This document shows positions 1 through 8,404 of a stretch of 41,093 nt of DNA, piece by piece (within the stretch, counting starts at the first letter, position 1; every line of letters starts with the position of its first letter). The stretch lies in assembly GCF_020179405.1 (NCBI RefSeq), contig NZ_JAICBZ010000033.1:1-41093 (forward strand), written 5' to 3'. This DNA comes from Xinfangfangia pollutisoli. GTDB lineage: Bacteria > Pseudomonadota > Alphaproteobacteria > Rhodobacterales > Rhodobacteraceae. The notes below the pieces were generated by a model. That model saw nothing but the letters and a program-made list of their open reading frames with translations, ran no database searches and had not been told where the DNA came from. A program made the position numbers and the translations under genes.

Positions 1-408
1 GCCGGGCAGAGCGATCAGCCCCAGCCCGGCCAGCGCCAGCCCCGCCCCCGTCCAGCGCCGGGCCGGCACGGCTTCGCCCGAAAGGCAGGCGCCGGCGAAC
101 ATCGTCACCTGCACCATGCCGAACAGGACCAGCGCCCCCAGCCCCGAGGGCAGGCCGCGATAGGCCAGCGAAAAGCCGAACAGATAGACCAGCAGCCCGG
201 CCACGCCGCCCGCGCGCCCCGCCCAGCCCGGCCAAAGCGCGCCCCGTCGCAGCAGCAGCAACACAGCCAGCATCGCGCCGCCGCTGGCCAGCCGGATCAC
301 CGCAAACTCCACCGCACCGATCAGCCCCTGCCCCACCGCCATCCGGTTCAGCACCGAATTGGCGGCAAAGGCCAGCATCGCCAGCGCCGTCAGCAGGAAA
401 AGCCGCAT
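1..408 (-). CDS. EamA/DMT-family permease, N-terminal part (cut by window edge)
   Basis: The reverse strand reads as an open frame of 136 codons from an ATG at 408 to the window edge, so the C-terminal half lies outside. The protein starts MRLFLLTALAMLAFAANSVL and keeps alternating hydrophobic helices with short basic loops. These include a segment around FAANSVLNRMAV and one around LVYLFGFSLAYRGLPSGLGAL, which is the style of the EamA half-repeat of drug/metabolite transporters. Such proteins are inner-membrane exporters of small metabolites with about ten helices; the substrate cannot be told here. The start lies 12 nt after the stop of the upstream gene (421-756), so the two are probably co-transcribed. 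The family call is from sequence style and is fairly sure. Confidence 0.8.
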   Translation of the reverse strand, partial: MRLFLLTALAMLAFAANSVLNRMAVGQGLIGAVEFAVIRLASGGAMLAVLLLLRRGALWPGWAGRAGGVAGLLVYLFGFSLAYRGLPSGLGALVLFGMVQVTMFAGACLSGEAVPARRWTGAGLALAGLGLIALPG

Positions 409-420
409 CTGCCGGTACGG

Positions 421-756
421 TCAGAGCGCGTAGCTGAAATGGCCGGTCCACCAGCCATGATCGCTGGAAAACCGCGCCGCCAGCTTGACCAGCCCCGCGA
501 TCAGCCCCAGCGCCCCCAGGCCCAGCGCGGCGGATTTCAGCCCGCCCGGCGCGGCCGCCCGGGCCACGGCCGTCAAAAGCACGGCCAGAAGAGCCGTCAT
601 CACCAGATCCAGACCGAGATTCATCCAGACCAGTGTGGCCGGATCGTATTCGTCGGCCGTGACCGTAACCGCATTGACGGCGCCGAAGATCAGCACCGCA
701 CTCATGAACAGAACGACATATTGATTGGTCTTCATCTGGCGCGGATCTGCGGCCAT
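421..756 (-). CDS. small hypothetical membrane protein, 111 aa
   Basis: I do not recognise this protein. I place the start at the ATG at 756 (MAADPRQMKTNQYVVLF) because a strong GAGGAGGG Shine-Dalgarno sequence lies just upstream. An in-frame ATG at 804 would add 16 residues but has no such site and would run into the groESL terminator. The protein has about three hydrophobic stretches (near QYVVLFMSAVLIFGAVNAV, LVWMNLGLDLVMTALLAVLL and a Gly/Ala/Leu-rich one near the end), suggesting a small inner-membrane protein. It is followed after 12 nt by the DMT permease, a likely partner in one transcript. Function unknown. Confidence 0.72.
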   Translation of the reverse strand: MAADPRQMKTNQYVVLFMSAVLIFGAVNAVTVTADEYDPATLVWMNLGLDLVMTALLAVLLTAVARAAAPGGLKSAALGLGALGLIAGLVKLAARFSSDHGWWTGHFSYAL

Positions 757-813
757 GACACCCTCCTCGGCAGAAGCCGCATGGTGCCCGTATCCGCAGC
801 CCATGGCAAAGCA

Positions 814-839
814 AAAGGGCGGCCCGAGGGCCGCCCTTT
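814..839 (-). terminator. rho-independent terminator after groEL
   Basis: A perfect 11-bp stem (814-824 with 829-839) closes a four-base loop. On the minus strand it is followed by TTTTGCTTTG. It lies 24 nt beyond the groEL stop codon and would end the groESL transcript. Confidence 0.85.
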
Positions 840-862
840 CCCATCCCTTTGCAGGGGCTGGA

Positions 863-2518
<1,656 letters not shown>

Positions 2519-2548
2519 TCAGGTTGATGTGGGGAATCGGTCGGTCGG

Positions 2549-2565
2549 TCGGGCCCGGGGCCCGA
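2549..2565 (-). other. hairpin between groES and groEL
   Basis: A 7-bp GC-only stem with a three-base loop (2549-2555 pairs with 2559-2565) sits in the 70-nt gap between groES and groEL. There is no T-tract after it on the minus strand, so it is not an obvious terminator. It could be a processing or stability element. Next to it is a short run of GGTC-type four-base repeats (about 2537-2550). Confidence 0.5.
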
Positions 2566-2570
2566 CGTCC

Positions 2571-2858
2571 TCAGGCGATGATGCCGAGGATGTCCGATTC
2601 CTTCATGATCAGCAGCTCTTCGCCGTTCAGCGTCACTTCGGTGCCCGACCATTTGCCGAACAGCACGCGGTCGCCCGCCTTCACCGACGGGGCGATCAGC
2701 TCGCCCGAATCCTTGCGCGCGCCTTCACCGACCGAGACGATTTCGCCTTCCGCGGGCTTTTCCTTGGCGGTGTCGGGGATGATCAGCCCGCCCTTGGTCT
2801 TTTCCTCGGACTGGACGCGACGCACGAGCACGCGGTCATGCAGCGGTTTGAAAGCCAT
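2571..2858 (-). CDS. groES: co-chaperonin GroES (Hsp10)
   Basis: The heptameric lid of the GroEL chamber, 95 residues, the usual length. It starts [20 protein letters not shown], the conserved GroES opening. It carries the mobile-loop region [16 protein letters not shown] and ends with the family pattern [18 protein letters not shown] use the ATG at 2858, behind a GGGAG Shine-Dalgarno; longer in-frame extensions would run through the CIRCE operator and promoter. First gene of the groESL operon. Heat-shock control is expected through the CIRCE element at 2894-2920. Confidence 0.98.
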   Translation of the reverse strand: MAFKPLHDRVLVRRVQSEEKTKGGLIIPDTAKEKPAEGEIVSVGEGARKDSGELIAPSVKAGDRVLFGKWSGTEVTLNGEELLIMKESDILGIIA

Positions 2859-2893
2859 CTGGTAACACTCCCTAGGTTCCAGGTTCAATTCGG

Positions 2894-2920
2894 TTAGCAC
2901 TCGCCTTGGCTGAGTGCTAA
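2894..2920 (-). promoter_or_regulatory. CIRCE operator (HrcA site)
   Basis: Perfect CIRCE inverted repeat: TTAGCACTC (2894-2902), nine bases, GAGTGCTAA (2912-2920). HrcA binds this element and represses groESL at normal temperature. It lies directly downstream of the predicted transcription start, so it would be both operator DNA and a 5' leader hairpin. No hrcA gene is in the window. Confidence 0.96.
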
Positions 2921-2927
2921 CGGCACC

Positions 2928-2956
2928 GAGATAGGCAATGCCCCCCGCCCTGTCAA
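2928..2956 (-). promoter_or_regulatory. sigma70 promoter of groESL
   Basis: On the minus strand there is a consensus -35 TTGACA (2956-2951), a 17-nt spacer and a -10 TATCTC (2933-2928). The predicted start point is near 2921, at the edge of the CIRCE element, the classic arrangement for HrcA repression. Confidence 0.8.
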
Positions 2957-3112
2957 CACCCGCAGCCCAAGCTGTTTCGCGCCGGGGAAAGCAACGGGGC
3001 AAAGCAACCGGGCCAAGGCAACCGGGCGCGACGACGGGGCGCGGCGAAGGACTTGGCGGAAAATCCCCTGGCCCCCTTCTCCTTCGGCGCGTCGGGTGTC
3101 AGTCTGGCCGCG

Positions 3113-4156
3113 ATGACCCGCCTGCCAGAAAGCCCGTTGCCGATGTCCCTGCCTGTTTCCCTTCGCGGCCTGGTGCCGGCCGTTCTTCTGGCGCTTGGCC
3201 TTTGGGCGCTGGCGCCCGCTGCCGCGGCGGATTGCCAGGGCCAGGATCTGATCGCCGCCCTGCCGGCGGCGGAAAGCGCGGCGCTGCGCGCGCGGGCCGG
3301 GGCCGAACCCTTTGCCGAGGGCAATCTGTGGACCGCGACGCGCGGGGCGGCGCAGATCACCCTTGTCGGCACCTATCACCTGGACGACCCGCGCCATGCC
3401 GAAACGCTGGCGCGGCTGGCGCCGCTGGTGGGCGCGGCCAGCGCCCTTTTGGTCGAGGCCGGGCCGGAAGAGGAAAAGGCGCTGATGGCACGCGTGGCCG
3501 CCGATCCCTCGACCATGTTCATCACCGAGGGGCCCACGCTTCTGGAGCGCCTGCCCGCCGCGACCTGGAACCGGCTGTCGCGCGCGCTGTCGGAACGCGG
3601 CATTCCGGGCTTCATGGCGGCGAAGTTCCAGCCCTGGTATGCGACGGTGATCCTGGCGATCCCGCCCTGCGCCATGGCCAACATGGCCGAGCCCAAGGGG
3701 CTGGACGGCATGCTGATCGACACGGCTACGGCGGCGGGCGTGCCGATCAAGGCGCTGGAACCCTATGACACGGTGTTCAAGCTGTTCGGCGACATGACCG
3801 AGGCGCAGCAGATCGCCATGGTCGATTCCTCGCTGGCGACCGAGGATCAGGCCGAGGATTTCGCGGCCACCCTGGTTGCCGCCTATTTCCGCGGCGAAAG
3901 CCGGCTGGTCTGGGAGATGATGCGCAAGATGGCCCATGACGCGCCCGGGGCCGATCCGGCCGAGGTCGATGCCGAATTCGCGGTGATGGAAAAGGCGCTG
4001 ATGGAGGATCGCAACCGCGCCTGGATTCCGGTGATCGACGCCGCCTCGGCCGAGGGTCCGCTGGTGGTGGCCTTCGGCGCGCTGCATCTGTCGGGCCGGG
4101 CGGGTGTGCTGAACCTTCTGGCCGAAGACGGCTGGGTGCTGGCGCCGCTGCGCTAG
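3113..4156 (+). CDS. TraB/GumN family protein, secreted or periplasmic
   Basis: TraB/GumN-like protein of 347 residues. Members share two His motifs, seen here as TLVGTYHLDDPRHA in the N-terminal part and VVAFGALHLSG near the C-terminus. The family is thought to include metal-dependent hydrolases, but the activity of this member is unknown. A hydrophobic stretch (LRGLVPAVLLALGLWALAP) followed by AAAA and DCQGQD looks like a cleavable signal peptide, so it probably acts outside the cytoplasm. I use the ATG at 3113; an ATG at 3143 would give a tighter signal peptide and is almost as likely, and neither has a strong ribosome site. It diverges from groESL and is followed by its own spacer, so probably monocistronic. 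Confidence 0.85.
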   Translation: MTRLPESPLPMSLPVSLRGLVPAVLLALGLWALAPAAAADCQGQDLIAALPAAESAALRARAGAEPFAEGNLWTATRGAAQITLVGTYHLDDPRHAETLARLAPLVGAASALLVEAGPEEEKALMARVAADPSTMFITEGPTLLERLPAATWNRLSRALSERGIPGFMAAKFQPWYATVILAIPPCAMANMAEPKGLDGMLIDTATAAGVPIKALEPYDTVFKLFGDMTEAQQIAMVDSSLATEDQAEDFAATLVAAYFRGESRLVWEMMRKMAHDAPGADPAEVDAEFAVMEKALMEDRNRAWIPVIDAASAEGPLVVAFGALHLSGRAGVLNLLAEDGWVLAPLR

Positions 4157-4208
4157 GGCGGCAAGACCCCCGTCCCGGCGCCGCTTGCGGCGGGCGCGTG
4201 GAAATCGC

Positions 4209-4237
4209 CTGACAAGGCCCGCGCCCTCGGCTAAAAG
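4209..4237 (+). promoter_or_regulatory. putative sigma70 promoter of ppaC
   Basis: CTGACA at 4209-4214 (5 of 6 consensus), a 17-nt spacer and TAAAAG at 4232-4237 (4 of 6) lie 30 nt before the chosen ppaC start. Seen by eye only. Confidence 0.5.
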
Positions 4238-4267
4238 CCCGGCCAAATCCAACCGATGAGAGCGCCC

Positions 4268-5188
4268 ATGACCACCCTCGTTTTCGGCCATAAAAGCCCC
4301 GACACCGATTCCACCGGCAGCCCGATCGTCTGGGCCTGGTATCTGTCCGACGTGAAGGGCGTGCCCGCCAAGCCCGTGCTGCTGGGCGAGCCCAACACCG
4401 AAGCCGCCTTCATGCTGACGCATTGGCAGCTGCCGAAGCCCGAGATCGTCTCGGGCGTCGAGGCGGGCACATCGGTGGTGATCGTCGACACCAACAACCC
4501 GGCCGAACTGCCCGAGGGCATCAACGACTGCAAGATCGAGGCGATCATCGACCACCACATGCTGGTGGGCGGCATCAAGACCAAGACGCCGATCGACATC
4601 ACCATCCGCCCGCTGGCCTGCACCGCGACCGTGATGCATGACCTGATCGGCGCCGATCTGGCCAAGGCGCCGAAGGCGATCAAGGGCGCGATGCTGTCCT
4701 GCATCCTGTCGGACACGCTGGAATTCCGCTCGCCCACCACGACGGCGCATGACAAGGCGGTCGCCGAGGCGCTGGCCAAGGATCTGGGCGTGTCGATCCC
4801 CGACTTCGCCGCGAAGCTGTTCGAGGCGAAATCCGATGTCTCGGCCTTCTCGGACGAGGCGCTGCTGCGGATGGATTCGAAGGAATATTCGATCGGCGGC
4901 AAAGAGCTGCGGGTCTCGGTGCTGGAAACCACCGCGCCGAAGCTGCTTCTGGACCGCAAGGCCAGCCTGATGGCGGCGATGCCGGGCGTGGCGCAGGCCG
5001 ATGGCGCCGATCAGGTGCTGCTGTTCATCGTCGATATCCTGAAGGAAGAAGCCACGCTTCTGGTGCCGAACGATCTGGTCAAGACCATCGCCGAAGCCTC
5101 GTTCGGGGCCAAGGTTTCCGGCGATACGGTCGTGCTGCCCGGGATCATGAGCCGCAAGAAGCAGATCCTGCCGGCGCTGAAGGTCTGA
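4268..5188 (+). CDS. ppaC: manganese-dependent inorganic pyrophosphatase (family II)
   Basis: Cytosolic enzyme that hydrolyses pyrophosphate to two phosphates and so pulls biosynthetic reactions forward. It belongs to the DHH phosphoesterase superfamily. The metal-site residues are visible: H8, D12 and D14 in FGHKSPDTDS, D74 in VIVDTN, the DHH motif at 95-97 in AIIDHHMLVGG, and D149 in LSDTLEF. The substrate-binding SRKKQ motif (295-299) is near the C-terminus. The 306-residue length is normal. I use the ATG at 4268 rather than 4256, because homologues begin directly before the FGH motif. Family II enzymes are best known from Firmicutes and also occur in some Rhodobacter relatives, consistent with the host. 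A GC hairpin follows. Confidence 0.95.
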   Translation: MTTLVFGHKSPDTDSTGSPIVWAWYLSDVKGVPAKPVLLGEPNTEAAFMLTHWQLPKPEIVSGVEAGTSVVIVDTNNPAELPEGINDCKIEAIIDHHMLVGGIKTKTPIDITIRPLACTATVMHDLIGADLAKAPKAIKGAMLSCILSDTLEFRSPTTTAHDKAVAEALAKDLGVSIPDFAAKLFEAKSDVSAFSDEALLRMDSKEYSIGGKELRVSVLETTAPKLLLDRKASLMAAMPGVAQADGADQVLLFIVDILKEEATLLVPNDLVKTIAEASFGAKVSGDTVVLPGIMSRKKQILPALKV

Positions 5189-5204
5189 GGTTTCGCCTGC
5201 GGAA

Positions 5205-5250
5205 CCCCCGGGGGCTTTGCCCCCGGACCCCCAGGATATTTATGGACAGA
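5205..5250 (+). terminator. GC hairpin with a Rhodobacterales-style intergenic motif
   Basis: CCGGGGGC (5208-5215), TTT, GCCCCCGG (5219-5226) forms a perfect 8-bp stem 19 nt after the ppaC stop. The ACCCCCAGGATATTTATGG that follows resembles an intergenic module I remember as frequent in Rhodobacter and Paracoccus genomes. There is no long T-run, so termination here is plausible but unproven. Only one copy is seen in this window. Confidence 0.55.
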
Positions 5251-5268
5251 TGAAGGCAGGAGGCCCCC

Positions 5269-6171
5269 ATGGCCCAGATTATCGCGTCGCTGGCTGAAGT
5301 CGGGGGGCGTTATGACGCTGTCTTCTGCGATCTCTGGGGCTGCCTGCATAACGGGCGCCAGCCCTTCCCCTCGGCGGTGGCGGCGCTGCAGACCTATCGG
5401 CGCGGCGGTGGAACGGTCGTGCTGCTGACCAATGCGCCGCGCCCCAAGGGCTCGGTCGTGGCGCAGCTGGACGGCATGGGCGTGCCGCGCGACGCCTGGG
5501 ACGAGGTGGTGACCTCGGGCGATGCGGCGCAATTCGCGATGCTGTCGGGGGCGGTGGGCCGGCAGGTCTATGCGATCGGCTCCGAGAAGGACGAGCCCTT
5601 CTATACCGATTTCGCCGCCGATCTGGCCGAATATGCCGCCAGCCAGCCGCCGATCCGCCGCGTGGCGCGGATGGAAGAGGCAGAGGGCATCGTCTGCACC
5701 GGGCTGCGCGACGATCTGACCGAGACGCCGGCGGATTATCGGGCCGAGTTGCTGCTGGGCAAGACGCTGGGCCTGCCGATGCTGTGTGCCAATCCCGATA
5801 TCGTCGTCGATTACGGCGACAAGCGGTTGTGGTGCGCGGGCGCGCTGGCGCGCGATTACGAACAGCTGGGCGGCCGGGCGCTGTATTTCGGCAAGCCGCA
5901 TCCGCCGATCTACGATCTGGCCCGGCGCCGGCTGGGCGCGCTGCTGGCTGGCGCCGCGGCGGGCGATCCGCAGATCCTGTGCATCGGCGACGGGATCGGC
6001 ACCGACATTCAGGGCGGGCTGGCCGAGGGGCTGGATACGCTGTTCATCTCGGGCGGCATCGACGCCGCCGCCTTCGGCCCCGATTCGGACCACCCGGACC
6101 CCGCCCTGCTGGAGCCCTGGCTGGCCGCCCGCCAGCTGTCGGCCACCTTCGCCCTGGGCCGGCTGCGCTGA
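5269..6171 (+). CDS. HAD-IIA family hydrolase-like protein (TIGR01459 type)
   Basis: A 300-residue member of the subclass IIA HAD superfamily, which includes p-nitrophenyl phosphatases and NagD. Motif I is CDLWGCLHNG (D21), motif II is LLTNAPRP, the subclass cap lies in the middle, then GKPHPPIYD supplies the Lys and GDGIGTDIQGG is motif III. In standard phosphatases motif I is DxD; here the second Asp is Trp (D-L-W). I recall this as typical of the TIGR01459 group, and it makes simple phosphatase action uncertain. The start at 5269 has AGGAGG just upstream. It stands alone between the ppaC hairpin and the hydratase gene. Substrate unknown. Confidence 0.88.
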   Translation: MAQIIASLAEVGGRYDAVFCDLWGCLHNGRQPFPSAVAALQTYRRGGGTVVLLTNAPRPKGSVVAQLDGMGVPRDAWDEVVTSGDAAQFAMLSGAVGRQVYAIGSEKDEPFYTDFAADLAEYAASQPPIRRVARMEEAEGIVCTGLRDDLTETPADYRAELLLGKTLGLPMLCANPDIVVDYGDKRLWCAGALARDYEQLGGRALYFGKPHPPIYDLARRRLGALLAGAAAGDPQILCIGDGIGTDIQGGLAEGLDTLFISGGIDAAAFGPDSDHPDPALLEPWLAARQLSATFALGRLR

Positions 6172-6183
6172 TCGTGAAACGGC

Positions 6184-6203
6184 GGCGCAACATAGTTGCG
6201 CCT
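6184..6203 (+). terminator. hairpin after the HAD gene
   Basis: GGCGCAAC (6184-6191), ATA, GTTGCGCC (6195-6202) makes a perfect 8-bp stem with a triloop followed by TTT, 12 nt past the HAD stop. It may be a weak terminator. Its right arm also contains a TTGCGC element that recurs in the downstream putative operator. Confidence 0.5.
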
Positions 6204-6226
6204 TTGGTCGTATATGCGGAAATATC

Positions 6227-6255
6227 TTGCGCTGCAGAATTGCGCCGCGGTGCAG
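6227..6255 (+). promoter_or_regulatory. putative PhaR-like operator (two TGC-rich sites)
   Basis: Two 11-bp sites of the form YYGC-N3-GCAG occur 18 bp apart: TTGCGCTGCAG (6227-6237) and CCGCGGTGCAG (6245-6255). PhaR, the polyhydroxybutyrate regulator of Paracoccus and Rhodobacter, is known to bind TGC-rich sequences of CTGC-N3/4-GCAG type. The gene just downstream is a MaoC-like hydratase, which fits. Each site differs from the consensus I remember by one base. Confidence 0.45.
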
Positions 6256-6306
6256 CATCTGCTAGTCTGCCCTTCAGCCCAGAGGGTATGCCCAAGGATG
6301 GCCGAG

Positions 6307-6759
6307 ATGTTCGACACCACTCACAATCTGCCGCGCGGCACGATCTGCATCGAGGATCTGGAGATCGGGATGACCCGGTCGCTGACCAAGCAGGTGACCG
6401 ATCGCGATATCGCGCTGTTCGCCGAGATCTCGACCGACCGCAATCCGGTGCATCTGGACGAGGCCTATGCCCAGGATACGATCTTCGAAGGCCGCATCGC
6501 GCATGGCATGCTGACGGCCGGGCTGATCTCGGCGGTGATCGGCGAACAATTGCCCGGGCATGGCACGGTCTATCTGGGGCAAAGCCTGAAGTTTCTGGCC
6601 CCCGTGCGGCCGGGCGATGTGGTGACGGCCGAGGTCAAGGTTCTGGCCATCGACCATGCCAAGCGCCGGGTGACCCTTGAAACTCTGGCTTCGGTGGGTC
6701 ATACGCTGGTCCTTAAGGGCGAGGCCGTGGTGCTGGCGCCCAGCCGCAAGTTCGACTAG
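6307..6759 (+). CDS. MaoC-like (R)-specific enoyl-CoA hydratase
   Basis: A single hot-dog domain protein of about 150 residues. The hydratase-2 motif is clear: FAEISTDRNPVHLDEAYA, with the catalytic Asp and His, followed by FEGRIAHGMLTAGLIS. PhaJ/MaoC enzymes hydrate trans-2-enoyl-CoA to (R)-3-hydroxyacyl-CoA, a precursor of polyhydroxyalkanoate, although some members serve other acyl-CoA pathways. I chose the ATG at 6307, which has AAGGA eight bases upstream; an in-frame ATG at 6298 would add MAE. The region before the gene holds two PhaR-like TGC-rich sites, which suggests a link to polyester metabolism. It is followed after 36 nt by ribF, with no obvious functional tie. Confidence 0.9.
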   Translation: MFDTTHNLPRGTICIEDLEIGMTRSLTKQVTDRDIALFAEISTDRNPVHLDEAYAQDTIFEGRIAHGMLTAGLISAVIGEQLPGHGTVYLGQSLKFLAPVRPGDVVTAEVKVLAIDHAKRRVTLETLASVGHTLVLKGEAVVLAPSRKFD

Positions 6760-6795
6760 GGCCCCGCAGCGCCGGCGCCCTCCGCCGGAGAGCCG

Positions 6796-7731
6796 ATGCA
6801 GATTCACCAGGACTGGCAGTGGCTTGCCCCCGAAGCGCGCGGCACGTCCTGCGCGCTGGGGAATTTCGACGGTGTGCATCTGGGGCATCAAAGCATCATC
6901 GACCTGGCCCGCGACAAGGGTCCCCTGGGCGTCATCACCTTCGAGCCGCATCCCCGCCAGGTCTTCCAGCCCGACGGGCCGTCCTTCCGGCTGATGAATG
7001 CCGAGGCGCGGGCGAATCGTCTGGCGAAGCTGGGCGTCGAACATCTGTTCCAGCTGCCCTTCAGCAAGGCGATGGCGGCCCTGTCGCCCGAGGCTTTCGT
7101 GACCGAGATCCTGTCGCGCGGCCTGGGCGTTTCGCATGTGGTGGTGGGCGAGGATTTCTCGTTCGGGCGCGACCGCTCGGGCGGGGCGCAGGATCTGGCG
7201 CGGCTGGGCGAAAGCCAGGGTGCAGGCGCGGGGTTCCGCACCACGATCGCGCCGCTGATCCGCCAGGGCGGGACCGAGATTTCCTCGACCGCGATCCGCC
7301 GCGCGCTGAGCGAGGGCCGGCCGCGCGATGCCGCGGCGATGCTGGGCCACTGGCACCGGATCGAAGGCGAGGTGGTGCATGGCGAAAAACGCGGCCGCGA
7401 GCTGGGCTTTCCCACCGCGAATATGGGGCTGGGCGGGCTGCATCTGCCGAAATTCGGGGTCTATGCGGTCGAGGTCGATGTGCTGACCGGGCCGCAGGCC
7501 GGGCGCTACATGGGCGCGGCCAGTCTGGGCGTGCGGCCGATGTTCGATGGCGAAGTGCCGAACCTGGAAACCTATCTGCTGGATTTCAAAGGCGATCTTT
7601 ACGGCCAGCACCTGTCGGTGGCGATGGTTGACTATCTGCGCCCCGAGATGAAATTCGACGGCCTGCCGGCGCTGATCGCGCAGATGGAGGCCGATTGCGG
7701 CCGCGCCCGCGCGATCCTGAGCGCGGCCTGA
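6796..7731 (+). CDS. ribF: bifunctional riboflavin kinase / FAD synthetase
   Basis: Makes FMN from riboflavin and FAD from FMN in the cytosol. The N-terminal nucleotidyltransferase domain shows GNFDGVHLGH (22-31), FEPHP, VVVGEDFSFGRDRSG and the ISSTAIRR motif. The C-terminal kinase domain shows GRELGFPTANMG, GVYAVEV and NLETYLLDFKGDLYG. At 311 residues it has the usual two-domain length. The start is 9 nt after a CCGGAG-type ribosome site. I saw no FMN riboswitch in the 36-nt space upstream, so regulation by that route is unlikely. In many bacteria ribF lies next to ileS; here it lies between the MaoC-like gene and a GNAT gene. Confidence 0.97.
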   Translation: MQIHQDWQWLAPEARGTSCALGNFDGVHLGHQSIIDLARDKGPLGVITFEPHPRQVFQPDGPSFRLMNAEARANRLAKLGVEHLFQLPFSKAMAALSPEAFVTEILSRGLGVSHVVVGEDFSFGRDRSGGAQDLARLGESQGAGAGFRTTIAPLIRQGGTEISSTAIRRALSEGRPRDAAAMLGHWHRIEGEVVHGEKRGRELGFPTANMGLGGLHLPKFGVYAVEVDVLTGPQAGRYMGAASLGVRPMFDGEVPNLETYLLDFKGDLYGQHLSVAMVDYLRPEMKFDGLPALIAQMEADCGRARAILSAA

Positions 7732-7785
7732 GCCGGATCTGCACCCGCGGTCGCCCGGTGCGGCCGCAGCAAACGGGGGGTCACC

Positions 7786-8364
7786 ATGGACGAGATCCGC
7801 ATCCTGCCGCTGACGCCCGACCGGATCGGCGATTTCGAAGCCGTGCTGGGCCCGCAGGGCGCCTGTTATGGCTGCTGGTGTACCTATTTCCGTCTGCCGC
7901 CCAAGGCCCGCGCCACGCTGAGCGGCGACGAGCGTCATGCGCTGATGATCGCGCGGATCCAGGCCGGCCCGCCGCCCGGGCTTCTGGCCTATCGCGGCGC
8001 CGAGCCGCTGGGCTGGATGCAGATCGGCCCGCGGGCGGATGTGCCGCAATGGAACAACGCCCGCCGCGTCTCGGCGCCCCTGCCCGACGGGCCGGCCGAT
8101 GATCCGGCGGTCTGGGCGGTGTCCTGCTTCTTCCTGCGCAGCGCGGCGCGGGGCCTTGGCCTGTCGCATGCGCTGGTGGCCGCAGGCATCGGCTTTGCCC
8201 GCGCCAATGGCGCAAGGCTGCTGGAGGCAGCACCCATGGTGAAGGCCAAGCAGTCGATATCGACCACGCTGTTCGTCGGCTCGGCCGCGGTCTTCCAGAA
8301 AGCGGGCTTCCAGACCGTCGCGCAGGTCAAGGAAGGCCGGCCCCTGATGCGGCTGGTGCTTTAG
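7786..8364 (+). CDS. GNAT family N-acetyltransferase
   Basis: A 192-residue GNAT-like protein. Near the N-terminus it has the Cys/Trp-rich CYGCWCTYFRLPP stretch that marks one GNAT subgroup. It then has the conserved strand ending WAVSCFFLRSAARGLGLSHALVAAGIGFARANGARLLEAAP, which contains the acetyl-CoA pyrophosphate-binding loop (here RSAARGLGLS, in place of the commoner Q/RxxGxG/A). The C-terminal part (VGSAAVFQKAGFQTVAQ) is typical of GNAT strands and helices 6-7. The acceptor is unknown. The gene follows ribF by 54 nt and precedes the YcgN-like gene by 40 nt, so a loose plus-strand cluster is possible. Confidence 0.85.
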   Translation: MDEIRILPLTPDRIGDFEAVLGPQGACYGCWCTYFRLPPKARATLSGDERHALMIARIQAGPPPGLLAYRGAEPLGWMQIGPRADVPQWNNARRVSAPLPDGPADDPAVWAVSCFFLRSAARGLGLSHALVAAGIGFARANGARLLEAAPMVKAKQSISTTLFVGSAAVFQKAGFQTVAQVKEGRPLMRLVL

Positions 8365-8404
8365 CCCCCTTCCCTTCGCCGCCGCTTCGGCGCAGGTTGC
8401 CGCC

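Noticed and set aside
6760-6795. FMN riboswitch before ribF
   Set aside because: The space is only 36 nt, too short for the roughly 120-nt RFN element, and no conserved RFN blocks are seen upstream.
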